Assembly: GCA_964615375.1 (NCBI GenBank) | Contig: CAZTOW010000015.1 | Span: forward strand, 108,595 to 172,594 | Direction: 5' to 3' | Source of the DNA: CAZKWG01 sp964615375 | Lineage (GTDB): Bacteria; Myxococcota_A; UBA796; CAZKWG01 | DNA length: 64,000 nt | Shown here: positions 8,224-16,143 of the stretch, piece by piece | Layout: every line of letters begins with the position of its first letter | How positions within the stretch are numbered: position 1 is the first letter of the stretch | Made by a program: the position numbers and the translations under genes | Notes under the pieces: generated by a model | Databases searched by the model: none | Seen by the model: only the letters and a program-made list of their open reading frames with translations | What the model was told of the DNA's origin: nothing

Positions 8224-9504
8224 TCACGTAAACAATCGCGCGGCCTCCACCTTCCAGAGCGGCGCCCCCTCCCGCTCCAGCGGCGCGCAGACCGGGTCAT
8301 GAGAGACGACCAGCCCGAGCAGCAGCGGCTTGTCCAGGAACCGATCGAGGTCTCGCAGGTGCCGGACGTCCTCCGACCCCACCCGCAGGGAGGACTTGAC
8401 CTCGATCGCCACGAAGCCCGCGTCGAGCTCGATGAGCAGATCCACCTCCCGCCCGTCGTACGTCCGAAGGTAGCTGAGCTCGACGGGCAGCCGGTGGGTG
8501 CGCGCCTGCTTCGCCACCTCCGCGACGACCGCGTTCTCCACCTCGAAGCCGTCCGGCAACCCGCGGCGCTTCAGCAGGGCGCGGTGGACGCCCGGGTCGA
8601 GGAAGTGGAGCTTCTCCTGGCGCGCCAGGCGCTTCTCCGGGTTTCGGAACCAGGCAGGAAGCCGAAGCACCTGATAGCTGACCTCCAGGTAGCGCATGTA
8701 CTGCTGCGCCGTCGGCGCGGACACGCCAGAGAGTCGGCCCAGCTCGGCGTAATTGAGCGGTCGGGACACCCGCATCGCCGCGGCCTGCTGGGCGCGGGCG
8801 AAGGGCTCCAGGCGATCGAGGCGCGCGAGATCGGCGAGGTCCCGCTGAAGGTAGGTGGCCTGGTAGTCCTGGAGCCAGGCGAAGCGATCCTCGTCGTCGT
8901 AGCCGGCGTGGGTGAGCACGGGCATCCCGCCCCAGGCGAGGAAGCGCTCCCAGGCGGCGCGCGCCCGGTCTACCCGCGCGTCGAGGATGGGAGCCACGGC
9001 GAGCTCGGCCTCTACCGCCGCCGCGGGTCGATCCGCGCGGAGCAGCCGCACGAGCAGGCTCTCAGGGGGAGCCATCGCGAGCCCGGGCGCTTGAAGGAGC
9101 TCGGGCAGGGTCAGCGGGAACAGCTCGGTGAGCGCCACCCGCCCGGCCATGGACTCCCGGATCCGGCTCATGAGGAGGATCTGGCTCGATCCCAGCAGCA
9201 CGTAACGGACGGAGGGGTCCCGGTCGTAGCAGGCCTTCAATGTGTCGAAGATGCTCGGGAGCTTCTGCGCCTCGTCGATGATCGCTCGCGGCATTCGCGC
9301 GATCCAGCCTTCGGGCCCGAGGCGCTCCCACTGAGCGCGCTCCTGGGGAGAGTCCAGGTTCACCAGAGGGTAGTCCGGGAAGGCCATGCGCGCGAGCGTG
9401 GACTTCCCCGTCTGGCGCGCGCCCGTGATCGCGACCATGCGCCCGCGCGGGCGAGCGTGGAGGGAGCAGAGGGCGGGCAGGATCTCGCGTGAGAGCGTCA
9501 GCAT
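8224..9504 (-). CDS. AAA_14/DUF4143-family ATP-binding protein
   Basis: 426 aa. The N-terminal ATPase (about 20-200) has Walker A GARQTGKST, Walker B AIIDEAQKLP and a sensor-like VLLGSSQILL. The C-terminal DUF4143 region (about 230-420) contains a winged-helix-like YAELGRLSGVSAPTAQQY and a restriction-fold signature (FEVENAVVAEV, GREVDLLIE, AIEVKSS). Such proteins are common, patchily distributed and of uncertain role; many sit in accessory DNA. Its promoter region is unusually AT-rich and holds a perfect inverted repeat (9508-9532), suggesting autoregulation and a foreign origin. The transcript would be almost leaderless. Confidence 0.85.
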   Translation of the reverse strand: MLTLSREILPALCSLHARPRGRMVAITGARQTGKSTLARMAFPDYPLVNLDSPQERAQWERLGPEGWIARMPRAIIDEAQKLPSIFDTLKACYDRDPSVRYVLLGSSQILLMSRIRESMAGRVALTELFPLTLPELLQAPGLAMAPPESLLVRLLRADRPAAAVEAELAVAPILDARVDRARAAWERFLAWGGMPVLTHAGYDDEDRFAWLQDYQATYLQRDLADLARLDRLEPFARAQQAAAMRVSRPLNYAELGRLSGVSAPTAQQYMRYLEVSYQVLRLPAWFRNPEKRLARQEKLHFLDPGVHRALLKRRGLPDGFEVENAVVAEVAKQARTHRLPVELSYLRTYDGREVDLLIELDAGFVAIEVKSSLRVGSEDVRHLRDLDRFLDKPLLLGLVVSHDPVCAPLEREGAPLWKVEAARLFT

Positions 9505-9507
9505 CGC

Positions 9508-9541
9508 TTTTGAATTTACGCCAAATTCAAAACCATGGCAA
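9508..9541 (-). promoter_or_regulatory. Promoter with overlapping 25-bp palindrome, AAA/DUF4143 gene
   Basis: Reading the minus strand, TTGCCA (9541-9536), 17 bp, then TAAATT (9518-9513) is a near-ideal sigma-70 promoter whose start site would fall 1-3 bp before the ATG at 9504. A perfect inverted repeat, TTTTGAATTT at 9508-9517 and AAATTCAAAA at 9523-9532 with a 5-bp centre, covers the -10 and spacer, as expected for a repressor operator. This is the most AT-rich spot of this part of the window. Confidence 0.6.
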
Positions 9542-9601
9542 CACAGCTCCAGGCTCCGCCTTCGCTCCTGTCGGGCTCCGTGAACCTGTTAAGCTGAAGA
9601 G

Positions 9602-11296
9602 ATGATCGCCGACCCCGAGCAACGCGCCCTCGCCGCCTTCCTCGCGCGCTCGGCCCCTGCTGCTCCGGTGGACGCGGAGGGGTGGATCACGCTCCGCGCC
9701 GAGGCCCTGGGCGCGGCGCTCTCGCTCTCGGCGGACCTGCTGCTGGGGGTGGATGCGGACGCGGTCGTCACGCTGGTGAGCCCGCGGGCGGCGGCCTTCT
9801 TCCCGCGCGAGCTCCAGGGGCTGCCGGCGCGCGAGGCGCTCAGCTACGCGGCCTTGGAGGCGCTGGTGGGCGGCGAGCCCGAGCCGGAGGAGCTGCTGGC
9901 CCGCGGGGGCGCGCGGCGGGCGATCCGCTGGCGCGCGGTGCCCACGGGGGAGGGGCCGCTGCCCGCGCTGCTGCTCGGGCAGGACGTCACCGACGTGCAG
10001 CGCGCCACCACCCGGCTCGGCAACCGCGTGCAGCGGCTGGAGGCCATGCACGCCATCAGCCTCGCGCTGGGGCAGGGCGAGGATCTTGGCGAGCTCTACG
10101 GGATGGGCCTCTCGCGGCTGGCGGACCTCGTGCCGCTGATCTTCGGGGCGCTCTACCGCCTGAGCGGGGATCGGGGCGCGCCGGACGAGGCGCGGCTGGT
10201 GGGCGTGGTGGCCTGGAGCCAGGGGGAGGGGCGCACGCTGGACGAGGCGCTGCCGCTGGACGCACATCCGGCCTCCGAGGCCATCCTTCAGCGCGCGCCG
10301 GTCCTGATGAGCACCTCGGGCTCCAGCGCGCTGGCCTGGCCGCAGCTCCAGCTCCTCGGGCGCCAGGGGGTGCGGACGGTGGCGGCGGTGCCGCTGCTGG
10401 AGGAGAGCCGCGCGCTCGGCGTGCTGTGGCTGGGCACGGCGCGCCCCCAGGGCTTCTCGGCGGAGGACCTGGACGCCGCGCAGGAGCTGGCGGGGCTGCT
10501 GGTCAACGCGATGGTGCGGCAGCGGCTGATGGACCGCATCGCCGGCCACACGCGCGAGCTGGAGGCGCGGGTCGCCGCCCGCACGTCCGAGCTGGAGAGC
10601 ACCCGCGAGCAGCTCCTGGCCGCCGCGCGCCTGTCCAGCATCGGCGAGCTCTCCGCCGGCGTGGCCCACGAGCTCAACCAGCCCCTGAACGTGATCACCG
10701 GCTACCTCGAGCTGTTGCAGGACGGGGAGCTGGGCCCGGACGAGGCGGCGCACGCCATCGACGTGATGGCCAAGGCCGCCGACCGGATGGCCGGGCTCGT
10801 CCGCCACCTGCGCGACTTCTCGCGGGCCGGGGTGGAGACGCTGCGGGCGGTGGACCTGCGGCAGGTGCTGGACATGGCGCGCGAGCTCACGGCGCGGGCC
10901 ACGAAGCGCCCGATCGAGGTCCGCTGGCAGCGCCCGGCCGAGCCCGTGATGGTGCTGGGCGATCCGGGGCGTCTGGAGCAGCTCTTCATCAACCTGCTGG
11001 CCAACGCCATGCAGGCCACCGAGCAGCACGGCGGCGTGAAGGTCTCGCTGCGGGCGCTGCGGGCGGGGGGCGACCTTCACGTCGAGGTGGAGGACGAGGG
11101 ATCCGGCGTGCCGCCGCACCTGCGCGGGCGCATCTTCGAGCCCTTCTTCACGACCAAGGAGCGCGGGCAGGGCACCGGGCTGGGGCTCTCCATCAGCGCC
11201 AAGATCGTGAGCGAGCACCAGGGCCGCATCGAGGTGGGCGACGGCGCGCGCGGGGCGGTCTTCCGCGTGATCCTGCCGAGCTACCGGATGGCCTGA
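9602..11296 (+). CDS. Soluble PAS/GAF-type sensor histidine kinase
   Basis: 564 aa. No transmembrane segment is evident, so it is probably cytoplasmic. Residues about 25-135 look like a PAS-type domain, 150-300 like a GAF domain, followed by a coiled-coil stretch (HTRELEARVAARTSELEST). The phosphoacceptor His356 lies in GVAHELNQPLN. The ATPase domain has the N box (LFINLLANAMQATE), G1 (DEGSGVPP), F box (FEPFFTTK) and G2 (GTGLGLS), of the NtrB-like HPK4 type. No response regulator is adjacent, so it is an orphan kinase. TAAGCT ends 6 bp before the ATG, compatible with a leaderless transcript. Its last 16 bp overlap the convergent DUF547 gene. Confidence 0.9.
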   Translation: MIADPEQRALAAFLARSAPAAPVDAEGWITLRAEALGAALSLSADLLLGVDADAVVTLVSPRAAAFFPRELQGLPAREALSYAALEALVGGEPEPEELLARGGARRAIRWRAVPTGEGPLPALLLGQDVTDVQRATTRLGNRVQRLEAMHAISLALGQGEDLGELYGMGLSRLADLVPLIFGALYRLSGDRGAPDEARLVGVVAWSQGEGRTLDEALPLDAHPASEAILQRAPVLMSTSGSSALAWPQLQLLGRQGVRTVAAVPLLEESRALGVLWLGTARPQGFSAEDLDAAQELAGLLVNAMVRQRLMDRIAGHTRELEARVAARTSELESTREQLLAAARLSSIGELSAGVAHELNQPLNVITGYLELLQDGELGPDEAAHAIDVMAKAADRMAGLVRHLRDFSRAGVETLRAVDLRQVLDMARELTARATKRPIEVRWQRPAEPVMVLGDPGRLEQLFINLLANAMQATEQHGGVKVSLRALRAGGDLHVEVEDEGSGVPPHLRGRIFEPFFTTKERGQGTGLGLSISAKIVSEHQGRIEVGDGARGAVFRVILPSYRMA

Positions 11297-12078
11297 CCGG
11301 CGCGCGCGGGGCCGTCCAGGCGGTCCTCGGGGGGGAAGGTCCCGAGCGGGCAGTCGTCGAGGTGGTCCAGCATCCAGCGGCGGGGCGGGCCGGCGACGTA
11401 CTCCTGGAGGGCGATGCAGAGGTTGGCCGCGCCGTAGAAGTCGCGGAAGTCCTTGCGGTAGTCGTAGAGGTCCGCGTTGACCGCCCAGCCCTCGCCCTCG
11501 CGCCGCAGCCCGCCGTCGCGCATGAGCCAGTCGTAGAGCCCGAGCTTCAGCACGGCGCGCAGGTACTCCGGTCGCCACCAGCGCAGCCGCGGGCCGTCGG
11601 CGGTCCCCAGCCAGAGGGCGCCGGCCACCTCGGGCTCCTGGAAGACGCTGACGACGCGGTGCGTGCGCAGGCGCTCCAGCGTGATCCACTCGTTGTCCAC
11701 GCGGAAGGAGCGATCCTCGCGCAGCGCCCGCGGGACGCGCAGGAGGCTGGGGTCGGCGCCCTCGGACAGCACGAAGCGCAGCACCAGGTCCACGACCAGG
11801 GCGTTGTGCATGTTCAGCATGGACGAGAGGCGCTCGTCCTCGCGCGACTCGGGGATTCGTCGGGACTCCGGCCCGCTCTTCGCGTACCAGGCCAGCACCT
11901 CGTCCAGGGTCTGGCGCTCCTCCTGGATGATCGCCCAGTCCACCCCTCCATGGCGGGTCGCGCGCAGGACCACCTGCTCCCAGCGCGGGGCGGGCGAGCC
12001 CTGGACGTCCAGGTCCGGGGGCTCCACCCGCTCGGCGCAGCCCACGACCAGCAACAGCCCCAGCGCCAGAGCCCTCAC
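11281..12078 (-). CDS. DUF547-family lipoprotein
   Basis: 265 aa, start GTG at 12078 in a GTGA overlap with the upstream gene's stop. The signal peptide ends in the lipobox LLVVGC (Cys at about residue 13), so this is a predicted lipoprotein. The body matches the DUF547 pattern: LNMHNALVVDLVL, RVDNEWITLERLR, a central WRPEYLRAVLKLGLYDWLM and DLYDYRKDFRDF. The biochemical role of DUF547 is unknown; a papain-like fold has been suggested for the superfamily. Translational coupling to the FHA-like membrane protein suggests the two work together at the envelope. Confidence 0.75.
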   Translation of the reverse strand: MRALALGLLLVVGCAERVEPPDLDVQGSPAPRWEQVVLRATRHGGVDWAIIQEERQTLDEVLAWYAKSGPESRRIPESREDERLSSMLNMHNALVVDLVLRFVLSEGADPSLLRVPRALREDRSFRVDNEWITLERLRTHRVVSVFQEPEVAGALWLGTADGPRLRWWRPEYLRAVLKLGLYDWLMRDGGLRREGEGWAVNADLYDYRKDFRDFYGAANLCIALQEYVAGPPRRWMLDHLDDCPLGTFPPEDRLDGPARAGQAIR

Positions 12079-12683
12079 CCCTGGCTCTTCAGCCAGGCGA
12101 TGGCCGCGGTGACGAGGCCCCCGCAGCCCACCAGCGCCGCGCCGCCGACCGCCACGATCAGCGCGACCACGTTCCTGGGTTGAAACAGGGCGCCAGACTT
12201 CAGCTGGTACCCGAGCTTGCGCGCCCCGGCCACCGATCCGATGCGCTGCAGCTCCACGTCCGCCTGGCGCCGGGCCTCGGCCCCCAGGCTGGCGGCGGAG
12301 AGGCGATCGGCCCCGCGGGGGCGCGCGGCGGCGGGGGCGGCGTAGGTCTGGGCCTCCTGCACCCCCACCGTGAACCGCACCCCGTCGGCGGTGGCCAGGG
12401 AGAACGCCTCTCCGGGCGCCAGTGGCGCGGCGGAGCGCAGGCGCTCGGGCGCCCGGCCGATCCGGTGGACGAAGACCGCGCCCGCCATGTCCACCGGCTG
12501 CACCAGCGCGCGCCCGTCGGGCTGCACGATGAGCTGCGCATGCACCGGTCGGACGCCCAGGCTCGGGTGGAGGGCCAGCGCGCACTGCTGGCCATCGCTG
12601 CCCAGCAGCACGGTGCCGGCGAAGGGGCCGAAGACCTGCCCCCCGAACTCCGGGCTCAGCGCCAGCGTCACCTGCTTCGCCAT
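12075..12683 (-). CDS. FHA-like domain protein with C-terminal membrane segment
   Basis: 202 aa from the ATG at 12683. An upstream in-frame ATG at 12773 would run into the divergent aminotransferase gene and lacks support. Residues 1-115 resemble a forkhead-associated (phosphothreonine-binding) beta-sandwich, with LLGSDGQQC, GVRPVHAQLIVQPDG and AGAVFVHR, although the classic Ser-x-x-His reads Arg-Pro-Val-His. A linker follows, then a helix NVVALIVAVGGAALVGCGGL near the C-terminus. The FHA call is from pattern only. It leads the two-gene operon with the DUF547 lipoprotein. Confidence 0.55.
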   Translation of the reverse strand: MAKQVTLALSPEFGGQVFGPFAGTVLLGSDGQQCALALHPSLGVRPVHAQLIVQPDGRALVQPVDMAGAVFVHRIGRAPERLRSAAPLAPGEAFSLATADGVRFTVGVQEAQTYAAPAAARPRGADRLSAASLGAEARRQADVELQRIGSVAGARKLGYQLKSGALFQPRNVVALIVAVGGAALVGCGGLVTAAIAWLKSQG

Positions 12684-12694
12684 CGCCCAGTCCC

Positions 12695-12709
12695 TATCAC
12701 GGCGTGATA
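12695..12709. promoter_or_regulatory. Perfect 15-bp palindrome between divergent genes
   Basis: TATCACG, one central base, CGTGATA lies between the FHA-like gene (start 12683, minus) and the aminotransferase (start 12742, plus). It overlaps GATACG at 12706-12711, a motif also seen upstream of 24464 and 48983. Position and symmetry suit an operator shared by the divergent promoters; the regulator is unknown. Confidence 0.45.
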
Positions 12710-12741
12710 CGGGTGCCTTTCCCGCACTCCCGAGGCTCCCG

Positions 12742-14043
12742 ATGACCGGCGACGAGATCCGCGAGAAGCACAAGCGCTACCTGATGCCCTCGACCATCAA
12801 CTATTACGCCGAGCCGGTCGCGGTCTCGCACGGCGAGGGTGTGTGGCTCACCGACGCGGACGGGCGCCAGTACCTCGACCTCTTCGGCGGCATCCTCACC
12901 GTCTCGCTCGCCCACGCCCAGCCGGACGTGGTGAGCGCGGTGCAGGTGCAGGCGGCGCGGCTCTCGCACATCTCCAGCCTCTACCCGACGGCCCCGGTCG
13001 TTCAGGTGGCGGAGACCCTGGCCGGGCTCGCCCCGGGCGGCATCTCGCAGAGCTTCTTCACCGCCAGCGGCACCGAGGCCGACGAGATGGCGGTGATGCT
13101 GGCCTTCGCCCACACGGGCAGCACCGAGCTCGTCGCGCTGCGCAACGGCTACTCCGGCCGCTCGCTGCTGGCGCAGTCGCTGACCGCGCACAGCAACTGG
13201 CGCAACCTGCCGACCCAGGTGGCGGGGGTCAAGCACGCGCTGGAGCCCTACTGCTACCGCTGCCCGCTGGCGCAGAAGTACCCGGGCTGCGGGCTGGCCT
13301 GCGCCAAGGACATCGAGAAGCTCATCCAGTACACCACGACCGGCCAGATCGCCGGCTTCCTGGCCGAGCCCATCCAGGGCGTGGGTGGCTTCGTGGTCCC
13401 GCCGGACGAGTACTTCCAGGTCGCCGTCGAGATCGTCAAGCGCTACGGCGGCCTCTTCATCTCCGACGAGGTGCAGACCGGCTTCGGCCGCACGGGCACC
13501 CACTGGTGGGGCATCCAGCACTACGGCGTGCAGCCGGACATGATGACCATGGCCAAGGGCATCGCCAACGGCCTGCCCGCCGCGGTCTGCATGGCGACGC
13601 CGGAGATCGCGAAGAGCCTGCCCCGGCTGACCATCTCCACCTTCGGCGGCAGCCCCATCCCCATGGCGGCGGCCCAGGCCACCCTCGACGTCATGCAGCG
13701 CGAGGACATCCCGGCCCGCGCGGCGCGCCTGGGGGCGGTGCTGAAGGACGGGCTGCTCGCGCTCCAGCGCCAGTTCCCCCACCAGCTCGGCGACGTGCGC
13801 GGCAAGGGGCTCATGTGGGGCGTGGAGATCGTCGTGGACGAGCTCGCCGGCGACCGCACGCCGGACGCGGCCACCACGAACCGCATCTTCGAGGCCGCCA
13901 AGGGCGAGGGCCTGCTCATCGGCAAGGGCGGCCGCTTCGGCAACGTCTTCCGCATCGCCCCGCCCATGCTCATCTCGGAGAGCGAGCTGAACGACGGGCT
14001 CGCCCGCTTCGAGCGCGCGCTGGCCGGGGCGAAGGTGCGCTGA
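12742..14043 (+). CDS. Class III PLP-dependent aminotransferase (AGXT2-like)
   Basis: 433 aa, full length for the fold. Start ATG at 12742 gives the usual N-terminus (HKRYLMPSTINYYAEPV). Landmarks: DADGRQYLDLFGGI, the PLP-phosphate region FFTASGTEADE, the Asp that contacts the pyridine nitrogen in ISDEVQTGFGRTG, and the Schiff-base lysine in TMAKGIANG. A Cys-rich insert (YCYRCPLAQKYPGCGLAC) is typical of the alanine-glyoxylate/beta-alanine group of this class. It probably transfers amino groups between omega-amino acids or alanine and an oxoacid; the substrate cannot be fixed from sequence. It is transcribed alone, divergent from the FHA-like gene. Confidence 0.88.
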   Translation: MTGDEIREKHKRYLMPSTINYYAEPVAVSHGEGVWLTDADGRQYLDLFGGILTVSLAHAQPDVVSAVQVQAARLSHISSLYPTAPVVQVAETLAGLAPGGISQSFFTASGTEADEMAVMLAFAHTGSTELVALRNGYSGRSLLAQSLTAHSNWRNLPTQVAGVKHALEPYCYRCPLAQKYPGCGLACAKDIEKLIQYTTTGQIAGFLAEPIQGVGGFVVPPDEYFQVAVEIVKRYGGLFISDEVQTGFGRTGTHWWGIQHYGVQPDMMTMAKGIANGLPAAVCMATPEIAKSLPRLTISTFGGSPIPMAAAQATLDVMQREDIPARAARLGAVLKDGLLALQRQFPHQLGDVRGKGLMWGVEIVVDELAGDRTPDAATTNRIFEAAKGEGLLIGKGGRFGNVFRIAPPMLISESELNDGLARFERALAGAKVR

Positions 14044-14044
14044 G

Positions 14045-15889
14045 CTACAGGCAGAGCCCGAACCAGGGCTGGCCCTCGACGACCTGCCGCGTGCAGCCGC
14101 GGCAGGCGTCGTCGTCGTCCGGGTCGCAGAGCGTGTAGCAGGTGTAGTCCACCCAGGAGCAGAACAGGCCCTGGCCGCAGAGGTAGGCCGGATCGGTCCA
14201 GGAGCAGCTCTGGCCCGCGGTTCGCGGCCCGCTCTGCAAGCAGTAGTTGGTGTCCAGGTCCAGCGGCACGCAGCTCTCGGCGTAGGCGGCCGGCGCGCAG
14301 TCCTGGGCGTAGAGGTCGCAGTCATCGCCCAGGCGGCAGACCGCGTCCTCGGTGCTGTCGAGCCCGTCCACCGGCCCGCACCAGCTCTCCGCGTCGCAGC
14401 TCCCCGCGCGATCGTAAGGGACGTCGCAGGCCTCGCGGCAGACGTGGTCCACCAGATCGCAGGCGCCGTCCGCGCAGTCCTCGCTGTTCAGGCAGAAGGC
14501 CCCCAGCGCCCCGCCGCCGCTCCGCCCCAGCGCGCCCTCCCAGGGCTCCCCGCCCAGGTAGATGGCGGAGATCTCGCGGAGCGCGCCGATGTCCTCGTCT
14601 GGGCGGCCCTCCAGGACCAACAGGTCCGCCCGGTAGCCCGCCTCCAGCGCGCCCGCGTCCTCCCAGCCCAGCAGCGCGGCCGGGGCCGAGCTCGCCGACG
14701 CCAGGGCCTCCGTCGGGCTCATCCCGAGATCGACGAGGGCCTCCAGCTCGCGGTGGAGCCCGAGGCCGTGCGGCACCAGCCAGTACCCGGCGTCGGAGCC
14801 CGCGATCACCGGCCTGCCCTCGGCGATCGCCAGGGCGATGTTCTCGCGCGCGGCCTCCGCCCAGCCCGCGCTGGCCTCCACCCAGCCCTCGGCGAAGGCG
14901 TCCTCGTGGGCGGCGAGCCAGCGCCAGGCGTCCTGCACCGCGTCCGGCGTGTACGTGAGATCCTCGGCCAGCAGGCTCCCGTCCAGCAGGTCCCCCGTGC
15001 CCGAGAAGGCGCCCAGCGTGCTGAGGGTGGGCGCGTCCGGTGGGGTGGAGAGCGCCTCGGAGAACACGGGGTGGGCGAGCACGTCCACCCCCGCGGCCAG
15101 AGCGTCCTCGGCGTCCTCGGGCTCGTCGATGTGGGCGAAGACGGGCTGGCCCGCGGCGTGGGCGGCGTCCGCGATCTCCAGGAGATCGGCCATGTCCAGG
15201 CGGGGCGTGGGCCAGTCGGTGAAGTCGGCGTCCGCCAGCGCGACCTTGATCGCGTCCGCCTCCGCCAGCGCGCCCACCTGCGCCGGGCCGTCCCCCTCCA
15301 CGTAGCGGCACAGCGCGCCGTCGTTGACGGTCTCGCAGGGGTGGCTGAGCTCGGCCGTGAGGAAGGGGCCGGTCGCGTGAGTGCGCGGGCCCTGGATCTC
15401 GCCCGCGGCGATGCGGTCCCGCAGCGCGAAGATCTGCTCGGGAGCTCCGAGATCGGCCACCCCCAGCACCCCCCAGGCGAGCTGGGCCCTCAGGTTCTCG
15501 GCCAGCGTGTCGCCCACCCAGAAGGTGGAGCCCGAGTGGAAGAGGTGGACGTGGGCGTCGATGAGCCCCGGGACCACCGTGCGGCCCTCCAGGTCCACGA
15601 CGCTCGCGTGCTCCGGCCAGGCGCGCCCGGCGGTGAAGACGTTCACGATCTGACCCTCGGAGAGGACCAGCGCCCGGTCCTCCCGGGGGCCCGAGGCGTC
15701 CAGCAGGCGCGCGTTGTCCAGGATCGTGGCGCCCTCCGGGATGTCCAGCGGCTCGGTGAAGGGCCCGCTGTCGTCTCCGCTGTCCGGCCCGACCTTGCTC
15801 TCCGAGGTGTCCGAACAGCCCGTCCCCAGGGCCAGCAGGAGCACGAGAGCGTCAAGTCCGCGCTTCCTGCCTTGTGAGAGCGCCTCCAT
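14045..15889 (-). CDS. Amidohydrolase-family lipoprotein with Cys-rich C-terminal domain
   Basis: 614 aa. The lipobox ALGTGC (Cys near 25) marks an exported lipoprotein. Residues about 50-455 form an amidohydrolase/imidazolonepropionase-like TIM barrel: RTVVPGLIDAHVHLFHSG (metal His pair), VFAHIDEPE, DVLAHPVF and VIAGSDAGYW (late metal Asp), then PTEALASASSAPAALLG. The C-terminal 150 residues hold about 20 cysteines in EGF-like spacing (NSEDCADGACDLVDHVCREAC), a module often attached to secreted myxobacterial proteins. An extracytoplasmic metal-dependent hydrolase is likely, substrate unknown. Its stop lies 1 bp from the convergent aminotransferase stop. Confidence 0.82.
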   Translation of the reverse strand: MEALSQGRKRGLDALVLLLALGTGCSDTSESKVGPDSGDDSGPFTEPLDIPEGATILDNARLLDASGPREDRALVLSEGQIVNVFTAGRAWPEHASVVDLEGRTVVPGLIDAHVHLFHSGSTFWVGDTLAENLRAQLAWGVLGVADLGAPEQIFALRDRIAAGEIQGPRTHATGPFLTAELSHPCETVNDGALCRYVEGDGPAQVGALAEADAIKVALADADFTDWPTPRLDMADLLEIADAAHAAGQPVFAHIDEPEDAEDALAAGVDVLAHPVFSEALSTPPDAPTLSTLGAFSGTGDLLDGSLLAEDLTYTPDAVQDAWRWLAAHEDAFAEGWVEASAGWAEAARENIALAIAEGRPVIAGSDAGYWLVPHGLGLHRELEALVDLGMSPTEALASASSAPAALLGWEDAGALEAGYRADLLVLEGRPDEDIGALREISAIYLGGEPWEGALGRSGGGALGAFCLNSEDCADGACDLVDHVCREACDVPYDRAGSCDAESWCGPVDGLDSTEDAVCRLGDDCDLYAQDCAPAAYAESCVPLDLDTNYCLQSGPRTAGQSCSWTDPAYLCGQGLFCSWVDYTCYTLCDPDDDDACRGCTRQVVEGQPWFGLCL

Positions 15890-15900
15890 CTCGTTAGCCT
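15872..15900 (+). promoter_or_regulatory. Sigma-70-type promoter of infA
   Basis: TTGTGA (15872-15877), 17 bp, TAGCCT (15895-15900). It lies within the first codons of the divergent amidohydrolase gene and 24 bp upstream of the infA start. Confidence 0.6.
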
Positions 15901-15924
15901 CCCTGCTTCATCAAGGAGTCCTGC

Positions 15925-16143
15925 TTGGCGTCAGACGACCTGATCGAGATCGAAGGTACCATCAAAGAAGTCTATCCCGGCGGGGCCTTCCTGGTCTCCA
16001 CCGATGGCGGCCAGGAGGTCCACGCGCACCTGGCTGGCAAGCTGCGCCGCTACCGCATCCGCGTGGTGCTCGGCGACCGCGTGACCGTCGCCGTGAGCCC
16101 CTACGACCTGACCCGCGGCCGGATCACGTTCCGGCACAAGTAA
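15925..16143 (+). CDS. infA: Translation initiation factor IF-1
   Basis: 72 aa, exact family length. The single S1/OB-fold domain has the signature pieces IEIEGTIKEV, HAHLAGKLRR, YRIRVVLGDRVTV and SPYDLTRGRITFRHK. It binds the A site of the 30S subunit during initiation. The start codon is TTG, with AAGGAG placed about 8 bp upstream, which is unusual for such a highly expressed gene. It is isolated from ribosomal-protein genes here. Its last 20 bp overlap the convergent STAND NTPase gene. Confidence 0.93.
   Translation: MASDDLIEIEGTIKEVYPGGAFLVSTDGGQEVHAHLAGKLRRYRIRVVLGDRVTVAVSPYDLTRGRITFRHK

Noticed and set aside
12370..12741. N-terminal extension of the aminotransferase
   Set aside because: It would run through the divergent FHA-like gene. 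The ATG at 12742 gives the normal N-terminus of the family.
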